From positions 545,285-609,284 of the forward strand of contig NZ_PDKP01000001.1 in the NCBI RefSeq assembly GCF_002837055.1: 64,000 bases of DNA, read 5' to 3'. The notes under the pieces are model-generated. The model searched no databases. It was not told where the DNA came from and saw nothing but the letters and a program-made list of their open reading frames with translations. This DNA is from Lactobacillus apis. Its GTDB lineage: Bacteria; Bacillota; Bacilli; Lactobacillales; Lactobacillaceae. The position numbers and the translations under genes are program-made. Shown piece after piece: positions 1-7,622 of the stretch (positions are counted from its first letter, which is position 1; every line of letters begins with the position of its first letter).

Positions 1-784
1 GTGATTTAAGAGTATTAATTACTTCTAGTGATCCACCAACAAAACTCTTGGTTAGAGTATTTTTCGGATGAAGAACTACGTCTCTTAGGTTACCTTTTTC
101 GATGATTTCGCCTTGTTGCATTACCGCAACTTTGTCACATATTTTCTTGACAGCACTCATTTCATGAGTGATTAAAACAATTGTTAAATTAAGTTCATCT
201 TTTAATTTCTTTAGTAAATCCAAAATTTGTTGGGTATTTTGTGGATCAAGTGCACTAGTTGCCTCATCAGAAATCAGAATATCCGGTTCATTGGCTAATG
301 CGCGAGCAATTGCCACACGCTGTTGTTGTCCACCAGAAAGTTGAGCTGGATAGAATTCAGCTTTTTCTTTTAAGTCAACCAATTCCAGCAATTTCAATGA
401 TTTTTCTTCAACCTCATTGTCTTTTAAACCAGAATGCTTCAAGGCAAAAGCGACATTTTCAACAACAGTAATTTCATTTAAAAGGTTAAAATTTTGAAAA
501 ATCATTCCAATTTTTCTTCGAGCTAATTGCAAGTCCTTATTAGAAATAACTTGCTTACCATCTTTAATAAAATCAGTGCCATTGACTTTGATATTGCCGC
601 CACTTGGTTTTTGTAACAGATTAATCGTTCTAACCAATGTTGATTTACCAGCACCAGAGAAGCCAACGACTCCGTATATATCGCCTTTTTCTATTGTCAA
701 ATTGACATCATGAACAGCGTGCACAACCTCTCTTTTCTTATCAGGAAAATCCACATTAACATGCTGTAATTCAATAATACCCAT
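1..784 (-). CDS. metN: Methionine ABC transporter ATP-binding protein MetN (3' end outside window)
   Basis: This is the cytoplasmic ATPase that powers methionine import with the membrane protein MetP/MetI and the binding protein MetQ. Translating the minus strand from the ATG at 784 gives 261 residues without a stop. Walker A (GFSGAGKST) is at residues 41-49, followed by a Q-loop (IFQNFNLL), the ABC signature LSGGQQQR, Walker [13 protein letters not shown] and the H-loop LITHE. The C-terminal regulatory domain of MetN (family length about 340 aa) lies beyond the left edge. A GGAG box sits 9 bases before the ATG. metN starts 28 bp after metQ, so both are probably read from the same T-box leader, with the permease gene further left. 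Confidence 0.95.
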   Translation of the reverse strand, partial: MGIIELQHVNVDFPDKKREVVHAVHDVNLTIEKGDIYGVVGFSGAGKSTLVRTINLLQKPSGGNIKVNGTDFIKDGKQVISNKDLQLARRKIGMIFQNFNLLNEITVVENVAFALKHSGLKDNEVEEKSLKLLELVDLKEKAEFYPAQLSGGQQQRVAIARALANEPDILISDEATSALDPQNTQQILDLLKKLKDELNLTIVLITHEMSAVKKICDKVAVMQQGEIIEKGNLRDVVLHPKNTLTKSFVGGSLEVINTLKS

Positions 785-812
785 ACAAATCTTCTCCATT
801 CGTTAAAGATGA

Positions 813-1667
813 CTAAAACTTGATATCCCAAGCAGTTTTTTGCATGTCACCGTAATATTTCTTATCCAAACGCTTTGTTTCTTCGGTTTGGTAAGCCTTA
901 ACAACTGCTAAGTAGTCCTTCTTCTTTTCTTCACCTTTACGAGCACAAATGATGTTAACCCATTTTAATGAGTCTTTATTAACTGGTTCAACGAAAATTG
1001 TCTGTTTCTTACCTAAGCCTGCAGGACGAGCGAAGTCATTGTTAACGACCGCTGCGTCAACTGAATCAATTACACGACCACATTGGTCTGCTGCTACTTC
1101 TTTAACCTTAAGTTTCTTAGGGTTCTTAACGATATCAGCCACTGTTGGTAATTTCTTACCCTTAGGTAAAGTAATCAAACCAGCATTCTTTAAAACGAAA
1201 AGTGCACGAGATTCGTTACTTGCATCATTTGGAACTGCAATTGTTGCACCATCTGGCAGGTCACTAAGTTTATGATACTTCTTAGAATATAATCTAATTG
1301 GATTAATTTCTGTTCGACCAATTGCTACAACGCCACCATGGTTTGACTTGTTCCAAGCATCTAAAAATGCGTAATGTTGGAAAGCGTTCAAATCAATATC
1401 ACCGTTTTTGACAGCCTTATTAGGTTGAGTATAATCAGTAAAATTCTTAATTTTAACAGTTACGCCGTATTTCTTTTTTGCTGTAGCTGCAACGTGCTTC
1501 CAAATATCCTGTTTGGGTTTTGTTTCACTGACAATTCCGACCGTTACAACATGGTTACTACTCTTTTGATTATTTGGTTTAGGACCAAAGCTAAACCAAC
1601 CTATCACGACAACGATAATTGCGACTATTACCCCAATGATAATATTTCTATTTCTCTTCTTCGACAT
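813..1667 (-). CDS. metQ: Methionine-binding protein MetQ (NlpA family), membrane-anchored
   Basis: Solute-binding protein that captures methionine outside the cell and delivers it to MetNP. The 284-residue product has the NlpA/MetQ core, with VTVGIVSETKP opening the mature domain and an IDLNAFQHYAFL ligand-pocket stretch. The N-terminus is a basic start followed by a hydrophobic segment at about residues 9-26, then a linker. No lipobox cysteine is present, so it is probably held by an uncleaved transmembrane anchor instead of a lipid. A GGAGG box lies 7 bases upstream of the ATG. It is the first gene after the T-box leader and is followed by metN. Confidence 0.92.
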   Translation of the reverse strand: MSKKRNRNIIIGVIVAIIVVVIGWFSFGPKPNNQKSSNHVVTVGIVSETKPKQDIWKHVAATAKKKYGVTVKIKNFTDYTQPNKAVKNGDIDLNAFQHYAFLDAWNKSNHGGVVAIGRTEINPIRLYSKKYHKLSDLPDGATIAVPNDASNESRALFVLKNAGLITLPKGKKLPTVADIVKNPKKLKVKEVAADQCGRVIDSVDAAVVNNDFARPAGLGKKQTIFVEPVNKDSLKWVNIICARKGEEKKKDYLAVVKAYQTEETKRLDKKYYGDMQKTAWDIKF

Positions 1668-1689
1668 TAAAAAACCTCCAAAACAAACT

Positions 1690-1945
1690 AAAAAAGCACC
1701 CGTCCTATCTATAAGGACGAGTGCTTCGCGTTACCACCTTTAAATTATTTATCACTCACGTAATAAATCTCTCACTAGCTATCAATCAATAGCTTGCAAT
1801 GCTAACGGATGCAACTCCGCCGGTAGCTAAATATCACTAACGGTCATCATTTCGAGCCCATGTTCACCACTACTAACTGGCTGAGTCTCACCAAAATCCC
1901 AGCTCTCTTTATCAGTAATCATAATAGTTACTCTGCTTTTCAAGA
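1690..1945 (-). promoter_or_regulatory. T-box leader, probably methionine-specific
   Basis: On the minus strand the leader carries the T-box sequence AAAGGTGGTAACGCG (complement of about 1726-1740), which pairs with the uncharged tRNA acceptor end. It is followed immediately by a strong terminator hairpin with a U-run (stem in 1690-1726, arms of the AAGCAC type). Upstream is a stem I region starting AGAGAGC. The context GAACATGGGC (complement of about 1856-1865) places an ATG codon at 1859-1861 in the specifier position, which fits the downstream methionine uptake genes. Low charged tRNA-Met would favour antitermination. The T-box and terminator are clear; the specifier is read by eye. Confidence 0.9.
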
Positions 1946-2015
1946 TGTATTAATTATTTAATTGTTTATTAATTTAGCACCTAGTTTTTGTTCTGTCAAC
2001 TACAAATTTTAAAAA

Positions 2016-2207
2016 TTACTTAAGATGGTCGATTTTTAAATTATGGAATAAGTCGACATTAACTCTTCCTACAGCAAAGGTAACAATAGCCATACCAATA
2101 GCTTGCCACCAAAAGTTATGGTTAATACTCTCTGCTTGTATAATGCTACTAATCAAAACCAACACACAAATTAGCAGAATAATAGCAGCGATAATCATCT
2201 TCTTCAT
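2016..2207 (-). CDS. Small membrane protein of unknown function
   Basis: A 63-residue protein with two predicted membrane segments (about residues 4-23 and 33-50) and a basic first turn. Its ATG lies 1 bp past the dfrA stop codon, so it is very likely translated as the second gene of the dfrA transcript. I do not recognise the family. Small two-helix proteins in this position after dihydrofolate reductase could be unrelated to folate. The reading frame is kept open by tight spacing rather than by a known domain. Confidence 0.6.
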   Translation of the reverse strand: MKKMIIAAIILLICVLVLISSIIQAESINHNFWWQAIGMAIVTFAVGRVNVDLFHNLKIDHLK

Positions 2208-2208
2208 T

Positions 2209-2718
2209 CTAATCCTTCTTCCTTAGATAAGTTAAAAAATCATATGAATATTGACATTTGTTATTAGCTTGATGATGCACTTTTTTACTTAATTTAAAAT
2301 CATCATAATTAAGATCTGGCATTACAGTATCGGCAGGAAAAATTGCAGCAATTGCAGTTTTTTCAAGACAATCTACGCGGTCTTTTAAAGCTTCAAAGAC
2401 TGAAACTCCACCAATTACATACAATTGCTCTGTTTGATGCGCATTAATCCACTTATTTAAACTGTTAACTGATGAAACAACTACCACTTGCGGATTATGT
2501 TCATACTCTTCTTTAAAAACTTGATTTTGTGATAGTACAATATGCCGTCTTTGAGGCAAAATACGTGGCAAACTATTAAAAGTCTTTCGTCCCATTATAA
2601 TCGGATGGTTAATCGTTAAGGTTTTAAAGTGCTTCAGATCTTCAGGAAGATACCACGGTAAATGTCCATCTAGACCAATTTTGTGTTGTTCATCTTCAGC
2701 CCAAATAAATGTAATCAT
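2209..2718 (-). CDS. dfrA: Dihydrofolate reductase
   Basis: Reduces dihydrofolate to tetrahydrofolate with NADPH, feeding thymidylate, purine and formyl-methionine synthesis. From the ATG at 2718 the protein has 169 residues, normal for the family. It begins MITFIWAEDEQ and shows the substrate-site motif GLDGHLPWYLPEDLKHF and the cofactor motif IIMGRKTFNSLP, followed by VIGGVSVFEA. An in-frame upstream start at 2757 would add 13 poorly conserved residues; the inner ATG is preferred because a GGAG box precedes it and it matches the family start. thyA, a common neighbour, is not adjacent here. Confidence 0.95.
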   Translation of the reverse strand: MITFIWAEDEQHKIGLDGHLPWYLPEDLKHFKTLTINHPIIMGRKTFNSLPRILPQRRHIVLSQNQVFKEEYEHNPQVVVVSSVNSLNKWINAHQTEQLYVIGGVSVFEALKDRVDCLEKTAIAAIFPADTVMPDLNYDDFKLSKKVHHQANNKCQYSYDFLTYLRKKD

Positions 2719-2901
2719 TACTTCATCTCCAACTCCATTATAGCGCGCTTTACGCATTTAAGGCTAGTCTTTGCTTACAGCTCTACCAATTTTATTCTCA
2801 TATTTTTAAATAATCCTTTTCACTAATCATTTCATACAAAAATACTGTAATTTAATTTGCTATAGTGGTTAAATAAAATCAATAAGGAAAAGGAGAAGAT
2901 A

Positions 2902-3213
2902 ATGAATAGTAAAGCTGACAATTTTTCTGAAGAGAAATTTAACCAAATGAAAGCAACTGAAGCTGACTTAGTTCGGGAACTGCAACAAGTAGTAAAAAAT
3001 CCTAGTAAGGAAACTGAACTAAGCGATACGATTTTCCAAAACCACCAAAAATGGCTTAAAATAATTATGCCAAATTATACTCCAGAAATACACTTGGGTA
3101 TTGTTAACGGCTATGAGACAGACGAGCGCTATCAGTCATATTACGATGATAAAGCAGGAAAAGGCGCAACTAAGATCTTAATTAAAATAGTTAAAGCACA
3201 TTTAGCAAAATAA
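2902..3213 (+). CDS. Short TipAS antibiotic-recognition domain protein
   Basis: A 103-residue protein whose C-terminal two thirds resembles the TipAS ligand-binding domain found after the MerR-type DNA-binding part of TipA-like regulators. The recognisable part is NHQKWLKIIMPNYTPEIHLG, then DERYQSYYDDKAG and a terminal helix. There is no helix-turn-helix, so it is either a stand-alone ligand-binding protein or a trimmed relative of a regulator. An AAAGGAG box precedes the ATG, and a strong terminator follows the stop. The family match is from motif memory. Confidence 0.7.
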   Translation: MNSKADNFSEEKFNQMKATEADLVRELQQVVKNPSKETELSDTIFQNHQKWLKIIMPNYTPEIHLGIVNGYETDERYQSYYDDKAGKGATKILIKIVKAHLAK

Positions 3214-3248
3214 AAAACAAGGTTTCAAATGATTGAACCTTGTTTTTT
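3212..3248. terminator. Bidirectional intrinsic terminator
   Basis: AAAAAACAAGGTT pairs with AACCTTGTTTTTT across an 11-base loop. The A/T tracts on both sides let it serve the TipAS gene on the plus strand and pnuC on the minus strand. Confidence 0.9.
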
Positions 3249-3261
3249 AGTTATATCAAAA

Positions 3262-3975
3262 TTAATGGAACCAATGCGTATGCTTGTCAGTAAATGCAAG
3301 AACGTCATTACTCAAATATAGGATGTATGTAAAAAATAGCGTTAGATTTGCGTCTCCTTGAAATGCTGTTACACCCCACAAAATAATTGACATAATCCCT
3401 TGAATCGTCCAGAAATAATATTGCTCGCGAAATCTAAAAGTACATAACACAGAGCCAGTAATCCCAATTGCTCCAGCAATTGCATCAATCCACGGACGAG
3501 GACTAATAAATATTCTTGTGTCCATCAGATAAAGCATAGCTGTCACAAATAAAAAGAAGATCAGGGTAAAACACCATTGTTTAAATTTAAGCCCCCTAAT
3601 GTGCTTTTCAGCGTTTTTAGACCATGCTGGTAGCAACAATACCGGTAAGTCGAGTAAGAAGATATAGGACGCTTGCAAGACAACATTTGCATAATTTTGT
3701 GCGTAAATCGATACGATTATATAGATGATTGAAGAAAGTAAACCTAAAACTCCATTAATCGGTTTGGCATTAGTAATTGCGAGCGTACAAGTAAAACCCA
3801 TTATTGCAGCAACCATCGTAATTAAACTAATTGGATTAACCGGCGTAGAAATTGTTGTTCCGATAATAACTCCAATTCCTAGCATCAGAAGCATATAAGT
3901 CTTGAAGCTCCATCCTCTCATTTGTTCTAAATACCATTTAGGCTTAAAGATGTCGGTATTTGGTTGAAAATTCAT
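3262..3975 (-). CDS. pnuC: PnuC-type nicotinamide riboside/NMN transporter
   Basis: Integral membrane facilitator that brings in nicotinamide riboside or a related NAD precursor; lactobacilli often cannot make the nicotinamide ring. The 237-residue protein is mostly hydrophobic, with about seven membrane segments. It carries family-like stretches such as TNAKPINGVLGLLSSIIY, PRPWIDAIAGAIGITGS and FREQYYFWTIQG. It is monocistronic, with a shared terminator downstream. I see no clear NAD-responsive leader in the short region upstream. Confidence 0.88.
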   Translation of the reverse strand: MNFQPNTDIFKPKWYLEQMRGWSFKTYMLLMLGIGVIIGTTISTPVNPISLITMVAAIMGFTCTLAITNAKPINGVLGLLSSIIYIIVSIYAQNYANVVLQASYIFLLDLPVLLLPAWSKNAEKHIRGLKFKQWCFTLIFFLFVTAMLYLMDTRIFISPRPWIDAIAGAIGITGSVLCTFRFREQYYFWTIQGIMSIILWGVTAFQGDANLTLFFTYILYLSNDVLAFTDKHTHWFH

Positions 3976-4079
3976 TATCCACTATCCCACCATTTTTCTT
4001 AATTTGTGCAAAAACACGTTTTCTATCATAGCATTTTTATCATACAAATCAATTAATAGCCCTTGTTGTCAGCTTTTCC

Positions 4080-5234
4080 TTATCTCTTTTTCATTAGCGC
4101 CCCTTTTAGCATTATTGGAGCGATTAGTGTGGTTAAAACTATTACTCCAACTACAGTTGAATAAGCAGCAGGAGCGAGCAAATGATTGGACAAGCCAATT
4201 TGTGCTACAACCAGTGCCATTTCCCCACGCGAAATCATTCCTGTTCCAACTTGGTAAGCACTACTACTAGAAAAACCAGCCATTTTAGCTCCTACACTTG
4301 CACCCACTAATTTAGAGATAACACTTCCTACAAATAGGACGACAAATAATAAGCCATCCTTAAAAATTCCAGTAATTGACATTTCTAGACCGATGCTGGC
4401 AAAAAAGATAGGAATAAATAAGCTATAACCAATATCCGTAAAACTTTTTTGCAGTTTTTGTTTATCAGGTAATCTACTGAAAGCTAATCCTACAAAGAAA
4501 GCACCAATGACATTACTCAGACCCACTTTTTCTGCTCCAAACGCTGCCAGTAAAACAATAATTATCGTAACAAGTGGTTTCGCCGCTGGTAGTAGAAGGC
4601 GTTCACTCAGTTTAAGTATGCGTGGAAATAGCCAAATACTTGCAGCTAGTAATACGACTAAATAAACTAGCTGTAATAGTAAAGTCAGTCCTAGGCCAAG
4701 ATTCGCGTTCGCGGAGTCCGTGTGGGTTCCCGTAACGCTACTTACAACACTTAAGAGAATAACTGACAGCAAATCGTCAACCACAGCAGCTCCAAGTATT
4801 GTCGTTCCCTCTTTAGTTTCTAACTTTTTCATTTCTTGCAAAACAGCGACAGAAATTGAAACTGAAGTGGCGGCAAACGTAATACCTAAAAAGAGACTTT
4901 CTGTTTGCGAGAATTTAAAAGCAATCCCCGTTAAATAAGCAATTACAATTGGCACGACCATTCCAAAAGTGGCCACAAGGAAGCTAGGTTTCCATAATTT
5001 TTTCAAAATCGCTAGATCACTTTCAAGTCCAGCTAAAAACATTAGCAAGACAACTCCAATGTCGGAAAAACTTTTAATTAAACCACTAGGCTGTACCCAG
5101 TTAAGCATAGCTGGGCCAATAACAATTCCGGCTAGCAATTCTCCGATTACAGCTGGTAAACCGCAGCGATTAGCAATCTGTCCGCCAATTAAGGCAAATA
5201 GCAAAATTAAACATAAAATTCCCATAATTTGCAT
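4080..5234 (-). CDS. Cation:proton antiporter (CPA2/NapA-like)
   Basis: A 384-residue membrane protein, about 12 helices, of the monovalent cation:proton antiporter-2 type, exchanging Na+ or K+ for protons. It opens with ALIGGQIANRCGLPAVIGEL, contains MFLAGLESDL, the AAVVDDLLSVILL stretch expected to hold the ion-binding acidic pair, and later GAFFVGLAFSRLP and GMISRGEMALVVA. There is no C-terminal TrkA domain. The ATG at 5234 is chosen: a longer in-frame start (TTG at 5306) would begin inside the leader hairpin and add a non-family N-terminus. The leader carries a terminator-like hairpin, described separately. Confidence 0.88.
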   Translation of the reverse strand: MQIMGILCLILLFALIGGQIANRCGLPAVIGELLAGIVIGPAMLNWVQPSGLIKSFSDIGVVLLMFLAGLESDLAILKKLWKPSFLVATFGMVVPIVIAYLTGIAFKFSQTESLFLGITFAATSVSISVAVLQEMKKLETKEGTTILGAAVVDDLLSVILLSVVSSVTGTHTDSANANLGLGLTLLLQLVYLVVLLAASIWLFPRILKLSERLLLPAAKPLVTIIIVLLAAFGAEKVGLSNVIGAFFVGLAFSRLPDKQKLQKSFTDIGYSLFIPIFFASIGLEMSITGIFKDGLLFVVLFVGSVISKLVGASVGAKMAGFSSSSAYQVGTGMISRGEMALVVAQIGLSNHLLAPAAYSTVVGVIVLTTLIAPIMLKGALMKKR

Positions 5235-5259
5235 TATTAATTCCACTTTCTGAAATGAA

Positions 5260-5320
5260 CAAAAAAGACTTTCAAAATTGCTCAGGCAACCCAAACCTGA
5301 GGACAATTCTTGAAAGTCTT
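5260..5320 (-). terminator. Large terminator-like hairpin in the antiporter leader (possible attenuator)
   Basis: On the minus strand AAGACTTTCA (with a bulge), CAATT and CCTCAGG pair with CCTGAG, AATTG and TGAAAGTCTT to form a stem-loop of about 56 nt (5265-5320), followed directly by six U residues. It ends about 26 nt before the antiporter ATG. It may simply end azlCD transcription (azlD stops at 5463), but any antiporter promoter must lie upstream of it, because too little room remains downstream. That makes it a candidate conditional terminator. Mechanism not established. Confidence 0.8.
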
Positions 5321-5358
5321 AGACTCCAACCAAATTTTTATTTGATTCATTTTAATGA

Positions 5359-5385
5359 CCAATTTACTTTATCAGTATAAATTGG
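5359..5385 (-). promoter_or_regulatory. Inverted repeat over a possible antiporter promoter
   Basis: CCAATTTA and TAAATTGG form a perfect 8-bp inverted repeat with an 11-bp centre. The minus-strand hexamer TATACT lies inside it, so it could be an operator overlapping a -10 box upstream of the leader hairpin. No regulator is identified. Confidence 0.4.
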
Positions 5386-5462
5386 CAACTTTTATTAGTA
5401 TAACTCACAATTTTTTTAATACAAACTTTGGAAGACGGAAAACTTTTAGCCTAGCTATTTTA

Positions 5463-5785
5463 TTAAAACAATCGCAGCAAAGCTAAAGAAGCTATTCCTA
5501 CAATAACGATTACTAAAAGTGATTTACTAATAACCGCTGATACCAATGTTGGTACTGAAGCAATTAGGTATTCCATGTTAATTTTTGGCAACTGCCCTGG
5601 TTGAGCAGTGAATAAATTGCTAAACCACATTGTAGACATTATAACAATTGGTACAAAGGATAAAAATTCAACCACTACTTTAGGCAAAGTGAATTTTTTA
5701 ATAAAATAAATGGAAGTACACGTGATAACCACGTCGCAATTCCACAGCCGACAATAGTTAAAAATAGATAATTAGAAGAAGACAT
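5463..5785 (-). pseudogene. azlD: AzlD branched-chain amino acid exporter subunit, frameshifted
   Basis: AzlD is the small partner of AzlC in branched-chain amino acid export. The minus strand starts ATG at 5785, overlapping azlC by 14 bp as expected for coupled translation, and reads MSSSNYLFLTIVGCGIATW onward. It then leaves frame at a run of six A residues (complement of about 5694-5699). The remainder, KKFTLPKVVVEFLSF onward, continues in the -1 frame to 5463. Adding one base makes 324 nt, 107 residues, the normal family size. As written, the first frame stops a few codons after the run. A ribosomal -1 slip on A-AAA-AAT is conceivable, but azlC is also broken, so decay is the simpler reading. 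Confidence 0.8.
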
Positions 5786-6479
5786 GTTTTATTACCATCC
5801 CCAATGTACATCCAATAAGTGTTACAGCAATAATAACTAGACTAGCTGGCAAAATTATGGTTGAAATGTAAGTTAATACCAATGTCAATAAAACCACTAT
5901 TACTTGTAATGTCTTGTTTAAAGCTTTATCACTGTTTACCTGTAAATATAACAAGCCGATAAACATCGCTACATTTGCAAAATTAAGCCCTAATTTCTTG
6001 GGATCCTCGATAAAATTACCTAGCAAGGCACCAATCATTGTGGCAATTACTCAAGTTGAATAAGAAATAATATTTTCGGTATTAAACCAGCTAAAATTCA
6101 TTTTCCCGTTAGTATAATTAAGTTTATTCATTGCTAGAGCAAAGCTTTCATCAGTTAAAAGTGTGCCAATTAGCATCCCTTTACCCAAGCTATCTTTCTT
6201 AAAATATGGTGCAACGGTTGTACTCATTAAAATCATTCTTGAATTAACCATAAAGGTAGTAAAAACGATTGAAGCAATCGGACTACCCGCTGCTAGCATA
6301 CTAACAGTGGTAAATTGTGCTGAACCGGCATAGATTATGACTGACATTAAAATTACTGTAATGGTCGAAAATCCCGAGGCACGAGCAATCACTCCGAAAG
6401 CAGTTGCAATTCCTAAGTAACCAAAAACTGTTGGAAGAGTATCAACTACTGCAGCTCGCTTAGTTAATGAATCGTCCAC
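5772..6479 (-). pseudogene. azlC: AzlC branched-chain amino acid exporter subunit, in-frame nonsense
   Basis: AzlC is the main membrane subunit of a branched-chain amino acid exporter. A GTG start at 6479 with GGAGG 6 bases upstream opens a frame that reads FGYLGIATAFGVIARASGFS, then YAGSAQFTTVSMLAAGSP, and halts at a TGA at 6051-6053. The same frame continues immediately with VIATMIGALLGNFIEDP to a stop at 5772. The total, 236 codons, is family length. The TGA most likely replaces a tryptophan codon. Because both parts are in one frame, a single substitution explains the break. Confidence 0.85.
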
Positions 6480-6588
6480 CTTACGCCTCCTTAGCTATAA
6501 ATATCAATTTAAAATAAATCGAAGCAAATTTACATTCATCGTTTAATAAGGTCCAATTTAAGTTGGATGCTAAAAGCATTGAACTAAA

Positions 6589-6619
6589 AAACTAGTTGCC
6601 CATCTATAGCAACTAGTTT
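6589..6619 (-). terminator. Intrinsic terminator after the CMD-family gene
   Basis: AAACTAGTTGC and GCAACTAGTTT form a perfect 11-bp stem with a 9-base loop, about 19 bp after the stop at 6638. On the minus strand it is followed by a T-rich tract. Confidence 0.85.
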
Positions 6620-6637
6620 CATTTATGACTTTACTTA

Positions 6638-7042
6638 TTAATCTTTACTTGATTTTGTAAAATCAATTCCACGATCTTTGAATACTTCTTTAGCAACATT
6701 AATCGCATTCAATACTTTTGGAAATCCTACATAAGGAATAGTTTGAATAAAAGTCTCAATTACTTCTTCTGGTGTTAGGCCTACATTCAAGGCACCATTA
6801 ATATGAACATTTAGTTGGGGTTCAGTATCGCCTTGTGAAAGCAAAGATGTGATTGTAATCATTTCTCTTTGCTTAAGGTCTAAGACACCACGATCATATA
6901 CATCACCAAAGGCAAATTCAATGATGTAACGACCGACATCTTCGGATAAACCAGCTAATGAATCAATAACTGACTTACCGCCTTCACGGTCAACTTTTTC
7001 CAAATTTTCTAAACCTTTTTCATAGCGTTCATTATTTTCCAT
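6638..7042 (-). CDS. Carboxymuconolactone decarboxylase-family protein
   Basis: A 134-residue all-helical protein of the CMD family, containing FGDVYDRGVLDLKQREMITI and HINGALNVGLTPEEVIETF, the latter being the usual family signature. It lacks the CxxC of the AhpD peroxidase branch, so it should not be called AhpD. In Firmicutes such genes beside NmlR/AdhR-type MerR regulators usually belong to aldehyde or quinone stress responses. A GGAG box precedes the ATG. It is divergent from the MerR gene at 7200 and has a MerR-type promoter (7088-7118). Its substrate cannot be told from sequence. Confidence 0.88.
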   Translation of the reverse strand: MENNERYEKGLENLEKVDREGGKSVIDSLAGLSEDVGRYIIEFAFGDVYDRGVLDLKQREMITITSLLSQGDTEPQLNVHINGALNVGLTPEEVIETFIQTIPYVGFPKVLNAINVAKEVFKDRGIDFTKSSKD

Positions 7043-7087
7043 AGCTTTTCTCCTTTTCGTTTTACAAACTTATTTTCAACAGTTAAT

Positions 7088-7118
7088 AGAATAATTGCTG
7101 GAGTGCAGTCCATGTCAA
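7088..7118 (-). promoter_or_regulatory. MerR-type promoter with long spacer and operator
   Basis: On the minus strand, -35 TTGACA (complement of 7113-7118) and -10 TATTCT (complement of 7088-7093) are 19 bp apart, the overlong spacing typical of MerR-activated promoters. Inside the spacer is the imperfect palindrome TGGACTGCACTCCA (complement of 7099-7112), close to the CTTGGAG-type boxes of AdhR/NmlR regulators. It should drive the CMD gene and be twisted active by the divergent MerR protein. Confidence 0.85.
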
Positions 7119-7199
7119 CCGCTATTTTAAAAATATTTTGTCATGCTAAAATATGATAAAGTACTATACTGAAATAGAGTTATTTCAGGAGGAAATAAG

Positions 7200-7568
7200 A
7201 TGAAATATTCAATTGGTCAATTCTCTGAACTTAGTGGCTTTTCAATTGATACGCTACGCTATTATGAAAAACAAAAACTACTTTTCCCAAGTCGAGATGA
7301 AAATAATCGCCGCTGTTATTATGAAAAAGATGTGGCTTGGATTAAGTTTATTTCGCGCTTAAAAAAGACAGATATGAGTATTAAAGAGATGCAAAAATAT
7401 GCAAAACTGCGCTATGAAGGTGATCAAACTATTCCTGACCGGCTTGTTTTACTTTTTAATCAGCTAGACAATTTGCATAAGAAAGAAAAAGAAATTGATG
7501 ATAGCATTTCCTTTATCGAAGGAAAAATCAAAACATATCTTAAGACCCTTGGGGATTTAAAAGAATAA
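7200..7568 (+). CDS. MerR-family transcriptional regulator
   Basis: A 122-residue regulator. The N-terminal winged helix-turn-helix reads YSIGQFSELSGFSIDTLRYY, then the wing RDENNRRCYYEKDVAWIKF. The second half is the dimerising coiled coil, ending in FIEGKIKTYLKTL. There is no extra ligand domain and a single wing cysteine at about residue 38. Length and motifs place it near the AdhR/NmlR/YraB group that responds to electrophiles. AGGAGG lies 6-7 bases before the ATG. It is divergent from the CMD gene and very likely controls it through the 19-bp-spaced promoter. Confidence 0.92.
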   Translation: MKYSIGQFSELSGFSIDTLRYYEKQKLLFPSRDENNRRCYYEKDVAWIKFISRLKKTDMSIKEMQKYAKLRYEGDQTIPDRLVLLFNQLDNLHKKEKEIDDSISFIEGKIKTYLKTLGDLKE

Positions 7569-7622
7569 GAGCATATCTTACCTGTACCACCACGTTTGTC
7601 ACACCTTGAGCTTATAAAAGTA

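Noticed and set aside
949-1275. Plus-strand 108-codon open frame within metQ
   Set aside because: It is antisense to a clearly conserved gene, has no ribosome binding site and reads as a shadow frame.
1690-1945. S-box or SAM riboswitch upstream of the methionine transporter
   Set aside because: The GGTGGTAACGCG motif with a following terminator is diagnostic of a T-box; SAM riboswitch motifs are absent.
5463-5785. Programmed -1 frameshift in azlD on A-AAA-AAT
   Set aside because: No stimulatory structure was seen and azlC in the same operon is also broken, so gene decay is more likely; kept only as a remark.
6638-7042. Calling the CMD-family protein AhpD
   Set aside because: The CxxC pair needed for alkylhydroperoxidase activity is absent.
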